NCBI RefSeq assembly: GCF_000010165.1
Contig: NC_012491.1
Coordinates: 2,549,501-2,613,500 of the forward strand
DNA from: Brevibacillus brevis NBRC 100599
Lineage (GTDB): Bacteria; Bacillota; Bacilli; Brevibacillales; Brevibacillaceae
Reading direction: 5' to 3'
DNA: 64,000 nt
A program made the position numbers and the translations under genes. Position 1 is the first letter of the stretch. Each line of letters begins with the position of its first letter. The notes beneath the pieces were generated by a model. It did no database searches. It saw only the letters and a program-made list of their open reading frames with translations, and had not been told where the DNA came from. Shown here in pieces: positions 9,296 to 17,480 of the stretch.

Positions 9296-9346
9296 TATGC
9301 AAAAGGCCGCTGAGGGATCGGAATCGCAAGGAGGTAATCTCTGATC

Positions 9347-9937
9347 ATGACCGATTCCCAGCTTATCCGAGAGATTAAAGAAGGTAATCTGGAATGCTAT
9401 GCTGAACTGATTCGTCGATATGAAAAAAAGATCCTCTCATTTGTTACTCATCTTTTGCGTCAGGCACATTTAGAGCATATAGCGGAGGATATATGTCAGG
9501 AGACGTTTTACAAGGCGTATAAGAGCATTCATTCTTTCCGAGATGTAGAAGCTACATTCTCCACCTGGCTCTATACGATTGCACGCAACTCCGTACTAAG
9601 TGAATTGCGCAAAAGCCGCAATTCTGACGTGTATCTGGATGATACGTTGCAAGTGCCTATGGCATCTCCCAAGACACTGCCTGAGCAAGTTTTGCTCCGG
9701 AATGAACGGGAGAGCATGGTAAGACTGGCGATCAACAGCTTGCCAGAGAAGCAACGCTCAGCACTGATATTACGAGAGTACGAACAAATGGATTACACAG
9801 AAATCGCTACGATTCTGGATTTAACAGTGAGCTCTGTGAAGTCTCTACTGTTTCGAGCGCGGCAAAGTATTCGTGGACAGTTGGAAAACTACATCCTGGA
9901 CCCTCATTTGGATGAAGCTGAAGGGATGAATCGATGA
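9347..9937 (+). CDS. ECF (group 4) RNA polymerase sigma factor
   Basis: The 196-residue protein has the two domains of ECF sigma factors. Region 2 runs from about residue 12 to 85, with ICQETFYKAYKSIHSFR and FSTWLYTIARNSVL. Region 4 runs from about 125 to 180, with INSLPEKQRSALILREYEQM, then DYTEIATILDLT and SVKSLLFRARQ as the recognition helix-turn-helix. AAGGAGGTAAT lies just upstream of the ATG. It overlaps the anti-sigma gene by four bases, so the pair is made in coupled amounts. It probably directs transcription from the ECF-like promoter upstream of itself. The inducing signal cannot be read from the sequence. Confidence 0.92.
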   Translation: MTDSQLIREIKEGNLECYAELIRRYEKKILSFVTHLLRQAHLEHIAEDICQETFYKAYKSIHSFRDVEATFSTWLYTIARNSVLSELRKSRNSDVYLDDTLQVPMASPKTLPEQVLLRNERESMVRLAINSLPEKQRSALILREYEQMDYTEIATILDLTVSSVKSLLFRARQSIRGQLENYILDPHLDEAEGMNR

Positions 9938-10584
9938 TGAGATGTGAAGAAGTTCAGGAAATTCTGCCTGAATACGCCGAAAATCTGTTGCCTGAGGTGA
10001 CCCAACGCCGGGTTGATCACCATATGGCTTCATGCTATGCCTGTCGTTCCGACTATGAGCTTTGGTCGGACAGTGATGAGTGGATGGAAATGGATAAAGA
10101 AGAATACCATTCCGTAACCCCATCCCGTTCCATTGTAGACGCTGTGATGGCCCGTATTTTATCGGAAGAGCGATGGGCGATCCCGATTGGCAGAAAAATT
10201 TTCAGCGTGACAGCGAGAATGCGACGCATGGCTGCGAGTGTAGCTGTCTTGTTGCTGATGGTCTTTTCTTTCACTTTATATGTGAATTCAAGTACCACGG
10301 AGCAAGCGAATTCGCTCGTGATTAACGGAGAAGTTATGGAAATTAACACACCAAAGGCTCAAGTCATTTCTTCTTCTATGCAAACAGATGACGGTACGTA
10401 TGTGGTAGAAGCCCAGCCATATACGGCGCAAGGAGATTCACTGGAACATGCTACTGCTTCGATCGTACCACTCGATGGGAAGCCGACTTCTCCTGATTTA
10501 GCCAAACCGAATTACAGCATTGTACTTAGTATTTTTGGAATCCTTATTACTGTTCTTACAATGAGCTGGCTAACACGAGCATAA
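9934..10584 (+). CDS. Zinc-finger transmembrane anti-sigma factor
   Basis: The N-terminus carries the ZAS motif H30-x3-C34-x2-C37 (HMASCYACRSDYELW), which wraps around an ECF sigma factor. A transmembrane helix lies at about residues 99-117 (MAASVAVLLLMVFSFTLYV). The 75-residue segment after it should be extracytoplasmic. A second hydrophobic stretch, YSIVLSIFGILITVLTMSWL, ends the protein at about 193-213, which is less usual for the family and would return the C-terminus to the inside. The gene overlaps the sigma gene in an ATGATGA context. A strong terminator follows. Signal release by regulated proteolysis is likely from the family, not shown here. Confidence 0.9.
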   Translation: MMRCEEVQEILPEYAENLLPEVTQRRVDHHMASCYACRSDYELWSDSDEWMEMDKEEYHSVTPSRSIVDAVMARILSEERWAIPIGRKIFSVTARMRRMAASVAVLLLMVFSFTLYVNSSTTEQANSLVINGEVMEINTPKAQVISSSMQTDDGTYVVEAQPYTAQGDSLEHATASIVPLDGKPTSPDLAKPNYSIVLSIFGILITVLTMSWLTRA

Positions 10585-10607
10585 TGTTATATGATCAAGA
10601 GTAAAAG

Positions 10608-10633
10608 AAAAGACCGTCTTCGGACGGTCTTTT
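10608..10633 (+). terminator. Terminator with UUCG loop after the anti-sigma gene
   Basis: AAAAGACCGTC and GACGGTCTTTT form an 11-bp perfect stem closed by TTCG. The A and T ends make it able to act in both directions. Confidence 0.88.
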
Positions 10634-10712
10634 GTGGCTATTTTATTAGAGTGGTTGTTCAGCAAGCGCGTAGAGCAACAAGGCCACGTAAAATACATAT
10701 GAGGTGAAAGAA

Positions 10713-11660
10713 ATGCCGAAAAAGTGGCTGTATGTCATAGACGAAGCGATCAAGCGGATTGAAAACGATGAAGTAGAGTTGGGCTTGACCGCTCTGCAAA
10801 AGGTTCAGGAGCATGGAAAGGATTTGCCGGATGTCATGATGTATTTGGCAGAGGTCTGGTATCGACTTGGACATTTGGAAGAAGCGAGTCAATTGCTGAC
10901 AGATGTCATGGCCAAAAATCCGCAAATGGATTCCTCTTTGCGCAGAGAATGCCAGCTGCTGCTAGCGGAGATTGCATTGGATTCCAGTGATTTTGAGACG
11001 GCGCAACATCTTCTTTATGAATGTAAAGAATCTGGCTTCGAAAGCATCCAGCTTGACTTGTTGTTAGCGGATCTGTATTCACTCCAAGACTTAGATGAAG
11101 TAGCGGTCAAGTACTTGGAGCAAGCGAGACTGAAGGAGCCAGACAACCAAGATATTATGGCAGCACTGGGTAACTTGTATTTCCGTATTGGAGAAGACGA
11201 GAAAGCAATGAAGCTTCTAGAACAAGCCGGGGATGAAAGTCTGTCTATGCTTTTGACGAAGGGGCGTTCGTACGCACAAAACGGTCAATTCGAACAGGCT
11301 TACCAAGTATTCCGTCAGGCGCTGGTTATGGATCGTTCGCCAGAAGTACTCTACGGCTGTGCACTGATGGCATTCCACGTAGGACGACTGGATGAAGCAG
11401 CAGAATTGGTCAATAGTTTGCAAGCCGTTGACGAGGAGTATGTGGCAGCATATCCATTAGCTGCAGATTTGAATCTTTCGATGGGGAAAACAGAAGCAGC
11501 GATTGAGGCGTTGAAGCAATATGTATCGTTGTCAGGTTTCGATTTGGACCAAATCCGCAGGCTGATTGCCCTTTTGAGTCAAGCCGGACGCTATGAGGAA
11601 GCGAAGGAATACCAACAACTTCACGACCTGTGGGACAATGAATCCGACGAGGAGCAATAA
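10713..11660 (+). CDS. ypiA: Tetratricopeptide-repeat protein, YpiA-like
   Basis: The 315-residue protein is built of helical repeats throughout. Units with the TPR pattern include LPDVMMYLAEVWYRLGHLEE, DNQDIMAALGNLYFRIGEDE and SPEVLYGCALMAFHVGRLDE. There is no signal peptide or membrane segment, so it is cytoplasmic. It follows aroA and precedes ypiF and qcrABC, the place of ypiA in B. subtilis, and I use that name on position and repeat type. GAGGTGA lies five bases before the ATG at 10713; a GTG at 10704 would overlap that site. TPR proteins hold other proteins together; the partner is not known. Confidence 0.75.
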   Translation: MPKKWLYVIDEAIKRIENDEVELGLTALQKVQEHGKDLPDVMMYLAEVWYRLGHLEEASQLLTDVMAKNPQMDSSLRRECQLLLAEIALDSSDFETAQHLLYECKESGFESIQLDLLLADLYSLQDLDEVAVKYLEQARLKEPDNQDIMAALGNLYFRIGEDEKAMKLLEQAGDESLSMLLTKGRSYAQNGQFEQAYQVFRQALVMDRSPEVLYGCALMAFHVGRLDEAAELVNSLQAVDEEYVAAYPLAADLNLSMGKTEAAIEALKQYVSLSGFDLDQIRRLIALLSQAGRYEEAKEYQQLHDLWDNESDEEQ

Positions 11661-11669
11661 AAAATCGAC

Positions 11670-11707
11670 AAACAGGAAGTCACTTCGGTGGCTTCCTGTT
11701 TATTTTT
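11670..11707 (+). terminator. Terminator after the YpiA-like gene
   Basis: AAACAGGAAGTCAC pairs with GTGGCTTCCTGTTT around a TTCG loop, with one G-U pair, and leads into a T-rich run. Confidence 0.87.
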
Positions 11708-11763
11708 CCGCATTTTGGCAAGAATGAGAGACAAGTAAGCCATCGTAAAGAAGGGATGCACAG

Positions 11764-12882
11764 ATGAACTTGGCTGAGATCTTGGTTTACACCGATATCC
11801 GGCAGCTCCATCAGATTGCCAACCATTACGGATGCGAATGCAACCCTCATTCCAAAAACGAATTGATTACGTCACTGTTGTCTAGCTTGAGGCACAGGCT
11901 GACAATCTCTCAAGAAGTTGAGCAGCTGAGCAGTGCAGAAACCCATTTTTTGCTCCAATTGTTCCTGGACAAGCGTACGGTCATGTCGCTTGAGGATTTG
12001 TTGGCGAAGGCTGGAGTGGCACTGGAGTGTGAAAAGGAAAAAAAGCAGGAGGAAGGACGGAAGTTTGTCGCGGCTGCAATGAAGCGAGGATGGATTTTTC
12101 CGGCGAAAAGTAAGACAGTAGGGCAATACCAAATTCCGTTGGATATCCGTGAGCCTTACTTGCAAGCTTGGCTGACAAAGTGGCGTGAGTCAAACGCACT
12201 GCTTCATCCGGGTCCACAAGCATACAGGGATGAAGGAACAGCACTATGCGATGATATCATGCAATTTTTACAATTTCTCCAGCAGGAGCCAGTACCGCTT
12301 ACCGCAGAAGGTGGCATGTACAAGCGTCATCAGCAGCAGCTTTTTCAATTTTTGTACGTAAAAGAAGAGCCGCTATTGCCACAAAAATGGCGTTTTGGGT
12401 ACGGGCTGCATTTTGATTTATACCCTGACCGCTTTTCCTTACTCTACGATTTCTGTTACTATCACCGTTGGATCGTCGAAGTGGACGGCAAAGTAGCAGT
12501 TACGGAAGCAGGGAGGGAGCGACTGGAGCAACCGTATAGCGATCAATTGTACCATGATGTCATTCGCTTCTGGATGAGACTTTACAAGCGGGCTGTCCCC
12601 AATTTGCCAATGCTGGTTCAGCTCATTCCGTTGATCGCGTCGGCTGGATGGGTAAGTCAGCAATCTCTGATGGACACGCTGCTCCATTGGATGAAAGAGT
12701 TTTACTACGATTCACCTACAGATATCTTGGTGAATCGGGTATGCAAAATGATGGTGCATCTTGGATTGTTGCGCGTCGGACAAGACGAACAGGAGCAGTG
12801 GTTATACACCGCAACGTATGCGAGCCAGACTTGGCTTCGAAAATACAATGGTTTTACCGAAACGACTATTTTATTGAAGTGA
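11764..12882 (+). CDS. Conserved-looking cytoplasmic protein of unknown function
   Basis: I do not recognise the family. The 372-residue product has no signal peptide or membrane segment. It opens with a helical region (LAEILVYTDIRQLHQIANHYG) that resembles SAP or LEM-like helix pairs, followed by winged-helix-like stretches such as AVTEAGRERLEQPY and WVSQQSLMDTLLHWMKEFYYD. The C-terminus is rich in Trp and Tyr. The gene begins right after a ribosome site (AAGGGATG) and is followed after nine bases by the IDEAL gene, so the two are probably cotranscribed. It occupies a slot between ypiA and ypiF where I know of no equivalent in B. subtilis. A nucleic-acid-binding role is a weak guess. Confidence 0.7.
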   Translation: MNLAEILVYTDIRQLHQIANHYGCECNPHSKNELITSLLSSLRHRLTISQEVEQLSSAETHFLLQLFLDKRTVMSLEDLLAKAGVALECEKEKKQEEGRKFVAAAMKRGWIFPAKSKTVGQYQIPLDIREPYLQAWLTKWRESNALLHPGPQAYRDEGTALCDDIMQFLQFLQQEPVPLTAEGGMYKRHQQQLFQFLYVKEEPLLPQKWRFGYGLHFDLYPDRFSLLYDFCYYHRWIVEVDGKVAVTEAGRERLEQPYSDQLYHDVIRFWMRLYKRAVPNLPMLVQLIPLIASAGWVSQQSLMDTLLHWMKEFYYDSPTDILVNRVCKMMVHLGLLRVGQDEQEQWLYTATYASQTWLRKYNGFTETTILLK

Positions 12883-12891
12883 GGGATGGGT

Positions 12892-13107
12892 ATGGAGTGG
12901 CCGAATTTCTATTCCAACGCGTACGGAACGAACAATCAAATGGTTTCCGGTTTACTATCTGAAATGGTGATCGACGAGCAGATGCGTCAATATCGCAAGC
13001 GCACGCTAGTCCAGGAGATTGATGAGGCACTTGCATCGAAAAACAAAGAGCTGTTTTTGCGCTTAACAGACGAATTGAAAGAAATCATGGCTTACGAGCA
13101 AGCCTAA
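12892..13107 (+). CDS. Short IDEAL-domain protein
   Basis: The 71-residue product contains the helical signature RKRTLVQEIDEALASKNKE, close to the IDEAL domain of Bacillus adaptor and degradation-linked proteins. In B. subtilis the gene at this place, ypiB, encodes a larger protein with a UPF0302 domain before the IDEAL domain; here only the C-terminal IDEAL part exists. GAGGG at 12881-12885 fits the ATG at 12892 better than that at 12886. The domain may bind another protein; no catalytic residues are present. Confidence 0.75.
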   Translation: MEWPNFYSNAYGTNNQMVSGLLSEMVIDEQMRQYRKRTLVQEIDEALASKNKELFLRLTDELKEIMAYEQA

Positions 13108-13196
13108 ATACATAATCATATGCGTTATTGCTAGTCTCCAACCATTCATGGTACGCTTGTTTCCAGAAATGAACAAGGAAATGAGGAGACGGCTCT

Positions 13197-13619
13197 ATGC
13201 AGTGGAACTTGAACGATTTTCAAAACTGGGAGGAGTTGCGATCCTTTGTGGATACCGCGCTGCTCCCTCTTTATTTGTACAGTTCGGACAGAAAAGTAGA
13301 AGAGCATGTAGTACGCATGAACTACTTATTAAATGTAGCTGCCGGGATTGAGCAACGGCTGAAGGGACGTGTGCTACTATTTCCGTTAAGCTATCACATA
13401 GGAGAAGAACAGCTGGAACAACGAACACCGGCGGAATTTCCTTATAAAGTACTACTTTATTTCCGCGGAGAAAAGATTCAAGTAAAGGAGAGGGCAGAAG
13501 AAGGTGTGTTGACGTTATTGGTAGGAGATGAAGACTTGGAATCTTCTTTGCGTTTCGAAGTGACCGTGGATGTGCTGTATAAAGAGGTCATCAAGTTGTG
13601 GCAAACTGGACAGAGTTAA
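13197..13619 (+). CDS. ypiF: YpiF-like protein (DUF2487)
   Basis: The 140-residue product (MQWNLNDFQNWEELRSFVDT onward) has the length, start and position of YpiF, the DUF2487 protein found before qcrABC in B. subtilis. It is a soluble alpha/beta protein with no signal peptide or membrane segment. AATGAGGAG is eight bases upstream of the ATG. The function of the family is unknown. A promoter for qcrABC lies between this gene and qcrA, so ypiF probably belongs to the upstream transcript. Confidence 0.8.
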   Translation: MQWNLNDFQNWEELRSFVDTALLPLYLYSSDRKVEEHVVRMNYLLNVAAGIEQRLKGRVLLFPLSYHIGEEQLEQRTPAEFPYKVLLYFRGEKIQVKERAEEGVLTLLVGDEDLESSLRFEVTVDVLYKEVIKLWQTGQS

Positions 13620-13768
13620 TCGATTTGACTAAAAAAAGAGACGCGATAGAGAAAGCGTTTTCCGGTAATACTACAGAAAAATGGGTGGGGCAAGGTCTTA
13701 AATTTGACAATCTGGCAACAATATCATGTCACACATCGTTTGAGCAAAGACATGTCCACTGGACATTC

Positions 13769-13797
13769 TTGACATCTTTATAGGCGTTAGCTATGAT
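13769..13797 (+). promoter_or_regulatory. Sigma-A promoter of qcrABC
   Basis: TTGACA at 13769-13774 and TATGAT at 13792-13797 are separated by 17 bases. An inverted repeat ATGTCC-ACT-GGACAT at 13752-13766 touches the upstream edge of the -35 box and could bind a regulator. The qcr leader to the start at 13871 is about 65 bases. Confidence 0.75.
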
Positions 13798-13870
13798 TGG
13801 GATTGACCTAGTGTATATGTATAAAAATGCCATCGTAGCGCTATTTTACAGGATAAGGAGGGAAAAAGAT

Positions 13871-14389
13871 ATGGGAGACAAACGCGAAATTTCCAGGCGT
13901 ACATTTTTGAACTACGCCCTGATGGGAACTGGCGGATTCCTTGCTGCGGGAATGATCACCCCAATGATTCGTTTTGCGGTAGACCCCCTTCTGCAAGGAC
14001 ATGCAGGTGGAGATAAAGTAGCTGTCGGCAGTCCGGATGAGTTTAGTGCCGTGCCAAAACGCGTTGAATTCAAGGTCCATACCAAGGACGGTTGGTATGA
14101 ATCGGAATCAACACTTACTGCATGGGTTACCAAGAACGACAAGGGTGAGATTCTTGCTCTGTCCCCGATCTGTAAGCACTTAGGGTGTACGGTTAGCTGG
14201 GGAACTGGCGCAGGACAACCGAATGAGTACTTCTGTCCTTGCCACATGGGTCGTTATTCGATCAATGGCGAGCACATTTTGGGAACGCCACCTACGGCCT
14301 CTCTTGATGAGTATGAGACAGAAGTCAAAGATGGAAAATTGTATTTAGGTAAAGTAAAAGCAAATCCTCGTCCGGGGGTGAACGGCTAA
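13871..14389 (+). CDS. qcrA: Menaquinol:cytochrome c reductase Rieske iron-sulfur subunit QcrA
   Basis: QcrA carries electrons from menaquinol to cytochrome c on the outer face of the membrane. The 172 residues start with a twin-arginine signal, SRRTFLNYALMGTGGFLAAG. The Rieske ligands are Cys101 and His103 in CKHLGC and Cys122 and His125 in CPCH, with Cys106 and Cys124 placed for the structural disulfide. AAGGAGGG sits just before the ATG at 13871; an in-frame upstream start at 13793 would overlap the promoter and has no ribosome site. qcrB follows after one base. Confidence 0.95.
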   Translation: MGDKREISRRTFLNYALMGTGGFLAAGMITPMIRFAVDPLLQGHAGGDKVAVGSPDEFSAVPKRVEFKVHTKDGWYESESTLTAWVTKNDKGEILALSPICKHLGCTVSWGTGAGQPNEYFCPCHMGRYSINGEHILGTPPTASLDEYETEVKDGKLYLGKVKANPRPGVNG

Positions 14390-14390
14390 A

Positions 14391-15062
14391 ATGATGCAAA
14401 AAATGTATGATTGGGTCGACGAGCGCTTAAACATCACTCCGATGTGGCGTGACCTGGCTGACCACGAAGTACCTGAGCACGTGAACCCGGCACATCATTT
14501 TTCAGCTTTTGTTTACTGCTTTGGTGGACTTACGTTCTTTATTACCGTTATTCAAATCTTGTCTGGTATGTTCTTGACGATGTATTATGTACCAGACGTT
14601 ATCAATGCTTACGAATCCGTTAAGTACCTCCAGAACGAAGTAGCGTTCGGGGTAATCGTACGCGGTATGCATCACTGGGGTGCCAGTTTGGTAATCGTGA
14701 TGATGTTCCTACATACTCTGCGTGTATTCTTTACAGGTGCATACAAAAAGCCTCGTGAATTGAACTGGGTAGTCGGTGTACTGATTTTCTTCGTTATGCT
14801 GGGTCTCGGTTTCACAGGTTACCTCTTGCCTTGGGATAACACCGCATACTTTGCGACCAAAGTAGGTGTGCAGATCGCTGACTCTGTACCTTTCATTGGT
14901 CCATATGTGAAAACATTGCTCACAGGCGGAGACATTTTAGGGGCGCAAACCCTTACCCGTTTCTTCGCGATTCACGTGTTCTTCCTCCCAGGCGCACTGC
15001 TTGGTCTGTTGGGAGCTCACTTTGTTATGATCCGTTCGCAAGGTATCTCGGGTCCACTATAA
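14391..15062 (+). CDS. qcrB: Menaquinol:cytochrome c reductase cytochrome b subunit QcrB
   Basis: QcrB is the b6-type cytochrome of the complex, with four membrane helices in 223 residues. Histidine pairs for two hemes are seen in MHHWGASLVIVMMFLHTLRV and in AIHVFFLPGALLGLLGAHF. Cys43, in FVYCFGG, matches the residue that in B. subtilis QcrB covalently holds an extra heme, as in plastid cytochrome b6. The protein is shorter than mitochondrial cytochrome b because the C-terminal half is carried by QcrC. The start has GGGGGTGA upstream and lies one base past the qcrA stop. Confidence 0.95.
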   Translation: MMQKMYDWVDERLNITPMWRDLADHEVPEHVNPAHHFSAFVYCFGGLTFFITVIQILSGMFLTMYYVPDVINAYESVKYLQNEVAFGVIVRGMHHWGASLVIVMMFLHTLRVFFTGAYKKPRELNWVVGVLIFFVMLGLGFTGYLLPWDNTAYFATKVGVQIADSVPFIGPYVKTLLTGGDILGAQTLTRFFAIHVFFLPGALLGLLGAHFVMIRSQGISGPL

Positions 15063-15090
15063 TCGGTCTTCGAAAAAAGGAGGAAATAGC

Positions 15091-15882
15091 ATGGCAAAAC
15101 AAGATAAAGATGCTACCTTCGTCGGAGATTCCCGAGTATCGGCGAAGCGTATTCCAAACATTTCTCCAGCCTACTCCGACTTTCCAGGTAAAAATGAGCC
15201 GTTCTGGCCAAACTTCCTGTTGAAAGAGTGGATGGTGGCAGCTGTTTGCTTGGTTGGTTTCCTTGTGTTAACGGTTTCACATCCGTCGCCGTTAACTGAC
15301 AAAGCAAACCCGAATGATACTTCATTCATTCCGTTGCCAGACTGGTACTTCTTGTTCCTGTATCAAATGCTGAAATATCCTTGGGCTGCTGGGGATTGGG
15401 TCGTACTCGGTATCGTTGTCATTCCAGGTATCGCATTTGGTGCACTGATGTTGGCGCCTTGGCTGGATACCAGCAAAGAGCGTCGTCCTAGCAAGCGTCC
15501 AGTTGCTACAGGTTTAATGCTGACTGCACTCGTTGGTGTTTTCTACCTGACTTGGGCGGCAAACCATGAATATCATCTGGCTCACCCAGATAAAGGCAAA
15601 GGAACTGGTGGCAAAGAGGGATCGAGTGCAACAGCACCTGCTCCTGCTGACACCAGCTTTAAAGCAGATGCGCTTTGGAAAGCGCAAACAAGCTGTATGG
15701 GGTGCCACGGTAAAAACATGGAGGGTGGCATGGGTCCAAACCTCCAAAAAATCGGCGCAACTTTGGATGCAGCCAAGATTACTGATACCATCAAGAATGG
15801 TAAAGGCGCAATGCCAGGCGGTATGATCAAAGATGATGCAGAAATCGCAAAGCTAGCTGATTACTTGGCTGGCTTGAAATAA
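15091..15882 (+). CDS. qcrC: Menaquinol:cytochrome c reductase subunit QcrC (subunit IV fused to cytochrome c)
   Basis: The first 160 of 263 residues form the subunit IV part, with three membrane helices and LPDWYF, the PEWY-type quinol-site motif with Asp in place of Glu. A Gly/Ala/Pro-rich linker leads to a class I cytochrome c domain with the heme site C202-x2-C205-H206 (CMGCH) and a Met ligand in AMPGG. This fusion is typical of Bacillus-type bc complexes. AAAGGAGGAAA precedes the ATG. A terminator follows. Confidence 0.95.
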   Translation: MAKQDKDATFVGDSRVSAKRIPNISPAYSDFPGKNEPFWPNFLLKEWMVAAVCLVGFLVLTVSHPSPLTDKANPNDTSFIPLPDWYFLFLYQMLKYPWAAGDWVVLGIVVIPGIAFGALMLAPWLDTSKERRPSKRPVATGLMLTALVGVFYLTWAANHEYHLAHPDKGKGTGGKEGSSATAPAPADTSFKADALWKAQTSCMGCHGKNMEGGMGPNLQKIGATLDAAKITDTIKNGKGAMPGGMIKDDAEIAKLADYLAGLK

Positions 15883-15893
15883 GCTAATAGGGG

Positions 15894-15924
15894 AAAAGCT
15901 GGCTGGTAATGCGGTCAGCTTTTT
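15894..15924 (+). terminator. Terminator after qcrC
   Basis: AAAAGCTGGC pairs with GTCAGCTTTT with one G-U pair and an 11-base loop, running into Ts. Confidence 0.75.
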
Positions 15925-15958
15925 CGTTAGCGGCGTACACAGCGGGAGACGATTATAG

Positions 15959-16558
15959 ATGATCTGGATATGGGAGTGGTTTCGGCAATCTTTGGGCAAA
16001 AGGTGGTTTCTTTGGACGCTGTTCGTCGTCAACTTTTTAGGAACCATATATGGATTTATCTGGTATGGCAACCAATTGGCTGTGACACCAGCATATTTAA
16101 TTCCTTTTGTCCCGGACAGCCCGACAGGTAGCGGACTTTTTTCGCTTGTACTCCTTACCTATTTGTTGGGTCGCCACATTCCTGTACTGGAAGCTTTGGC
16201 TGGCATCACCAATTTTAAGTATGGTGTCTGGGCCGTCTGCATTATCGTGGCTGGTTGGCTGATGGGCAATGAAGTGCGCGTGACAGACTTGATGCTGATT
16301 GTTTCCCACACCGGCATGGCTGTGGAATCTGTGTTGTATGCGCGTTTTTACAAGCTAAGTCTTCTGCCGGTAGGAATCGCTGCGCTGTGGACACTGAATA
16401 ATGATTTTCTCGATTACGTCATGGACATCCATCCGTGGCTGCCGAGTGTGCTAGATCCGTATGAGGGCTTCGTTGGTTTGTTTACGGTTCTTCTCAGTCT
16501 GATCTCGATCTCGGTGATCTGGTGGGTAAATATGAAGCATACGACAAATAAGGTCTAA
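15959..16558 (+). CDS. ypjA: YpjA-like membrane protein (DUF1405)
   Basis: The 199-residue protein has five or six hydrophobic segments, beginning WFLWTLFVVNFLGTIYGF, and the family pattern with SHTGMAVE and LNDFLDY-like residues. Length and position after qcrC match YpjA of B. subtilis, a DUF1405 membrane protein of unknown function. GGGAGA precedes the ATG. Placement next to qcr may point to a role in respiration, but this is only context. Confidence 0.85.
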   Translation: MIWIWEWFRQSLGKRWFLWTLFVVNFLGTIYGFIWYGNQLAVTPAYLIPFVPDSPTGSGLFSLVLLTYLLGRHIPVLEALAGITNFKYGVWAVCIIVAGWLMGNEVRVTDLMLIVSHTGMAVESVLYARFYKLSLLPVGIAALWTLNNDFLDYVMDIHPWLPSVLDPYEGFVGLFTVLLSLISISVIWWVNMKHTTNKV

Positions 16559-16606
16559 TCTTGTCCTCCTTTCCATAGGCTGTACTAGGGAAGGAGGTTA
16601 TTTGCG

Positions 16607-17422
16607 TTGAAGAAAAACATCCGGTTTTTATTATTCTTTCTCATGATCGGGTTGTTCTTGTCGTGGCCCATTCATAATTTGTACTCGAAGCTGAATCAGC
16701 CGATAGAAGAAAAGCAGTTGGCAGCCTTGGATCAAATTGCGCATGAGTTACTGACGTATGCAAAAAAGGGAGATCTTGAAGGGGCAGAGCAGCGCATCGT
16801 CCAGCTAGCAGACCGATTTCCGAACCAGCATTTGCCCAATCCAATACGAATTGAAAGTCTGAATGCAGTGACCCAGTCCATACTGGCAGCCAAGCAAAGC
16901 TTTGCTTCTGCAAATGCAAGTGAACAACAATTGCTGTGGCATGCCACGCGGGTCCGTATCGCCATAGACGCACTTACCCATGATCACCAGCCGATGTGGC
17001 GTAGCTACTATCCTTCTCTTGTCACACAGGTCCAAAACCTGCAGCTATCGGCTGTTGAGCGGAATTTCGGTCAGTTTCGCGAACAGTTTGATGAGAACTA
17101 CCGATTATTTTTGGCGATTAAGCCGGGGATGAGTATTCAGCTTCCAGAGGGGCAAATGTCCTCGATTACGGTTGCGTACGATATCATATCCAAAGAGATG
17201 CGAAACAGCCAAGTCGATTGGCAGCTTGTTCGTGAGGCGTTGCGAGAATTGAACAGCTCCTTTCAAGTGGCGTTTGTGGGAGAAGAGAAGAGTACGTTTG
17301 CTCGTTTAATGATGCGGCCAGATTCTCCTATACTTATTCTCGCTTCTATCTCGATAGCTTTGATCATGGCCTTGTCTTACGTGGCATGGAAGAAATATGA
17401 CGGAGAAATCCGTTCGATCTAA
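16607..17422 (+). CDS. ypjB: Sporulation protein YpjB
   Basis: The 271-residue product has an N-terminal signal or anchor (IRFLLFFLMIGLFLSWP), a long helical extracytoplasmic region with LAALDQIAHELLTYAKKGDL and a C-terminal membrane helix (LILASISIALIMALSYVAWK). This layout and the position after ypjA match YpjB, annotated as a sporulation protein in Bacillus. The start is TTG at 16607, nine bases after AAGGAGG; no better ATG is present. It ends against a bidirectional terminator shared with the convergent gene. Confidence 0.82.
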   Translation: MKKNIRFLLFFLMIGLFLSWPIHNLYSKLNQPIEEKQLAALDQIAHELLTYAKKGDLEGAEQRIVQLADRFPNQHLPNPIRIESLNAVTQSILAAKQSFASANASEQQLLWHATRVRIAIDALTHDHQPMWRSYYPSLVTQVQNLQLSAVERNFGQFREQFDENYRLFLAIKPGMSIQLPEGQMSSITVAYDIISKEMRNSQVDWQLVREALRELNSSFQVAFVGEEKSTFARLMMRPDSPILILASISIALIMALSYVAWKKYDGEIRSI

Positions 17423-17429
17423 AAGGTGC

Positions 17430-17465
17430 AAAAACCCTTGCCTGTACGAAAAGGCAAGGGTTTTT
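17430..17465 (+). terminator. Bidirectional terminator between ypjB and the YitT-type gene
   Basis: AAAAACCCTTGCC and GGCAAGGGTTTTT form a 13-bp stem with a 10-base loop. T runs are present on both strands, suiting the convergent genes on either side. Confidence 0.9.
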
Positions 17466-17480
17466 CTGTGCTGCTTCATG

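Noticed and set aside
13704..13727. Second promoter before qcrA (TTGACA at 13704 with TATCAT at 13722)
   Set aside because: The spacer is only 12 bases; the downstream TTGACA-17-TATGAT is far better.
13793..13870. Longer QcrA with an N-terminal extension from 13793
   Set aside because: It would begin inside the promoter -10, has no ribosome site, and would put the twin-arginine signal in the middle of the protein.
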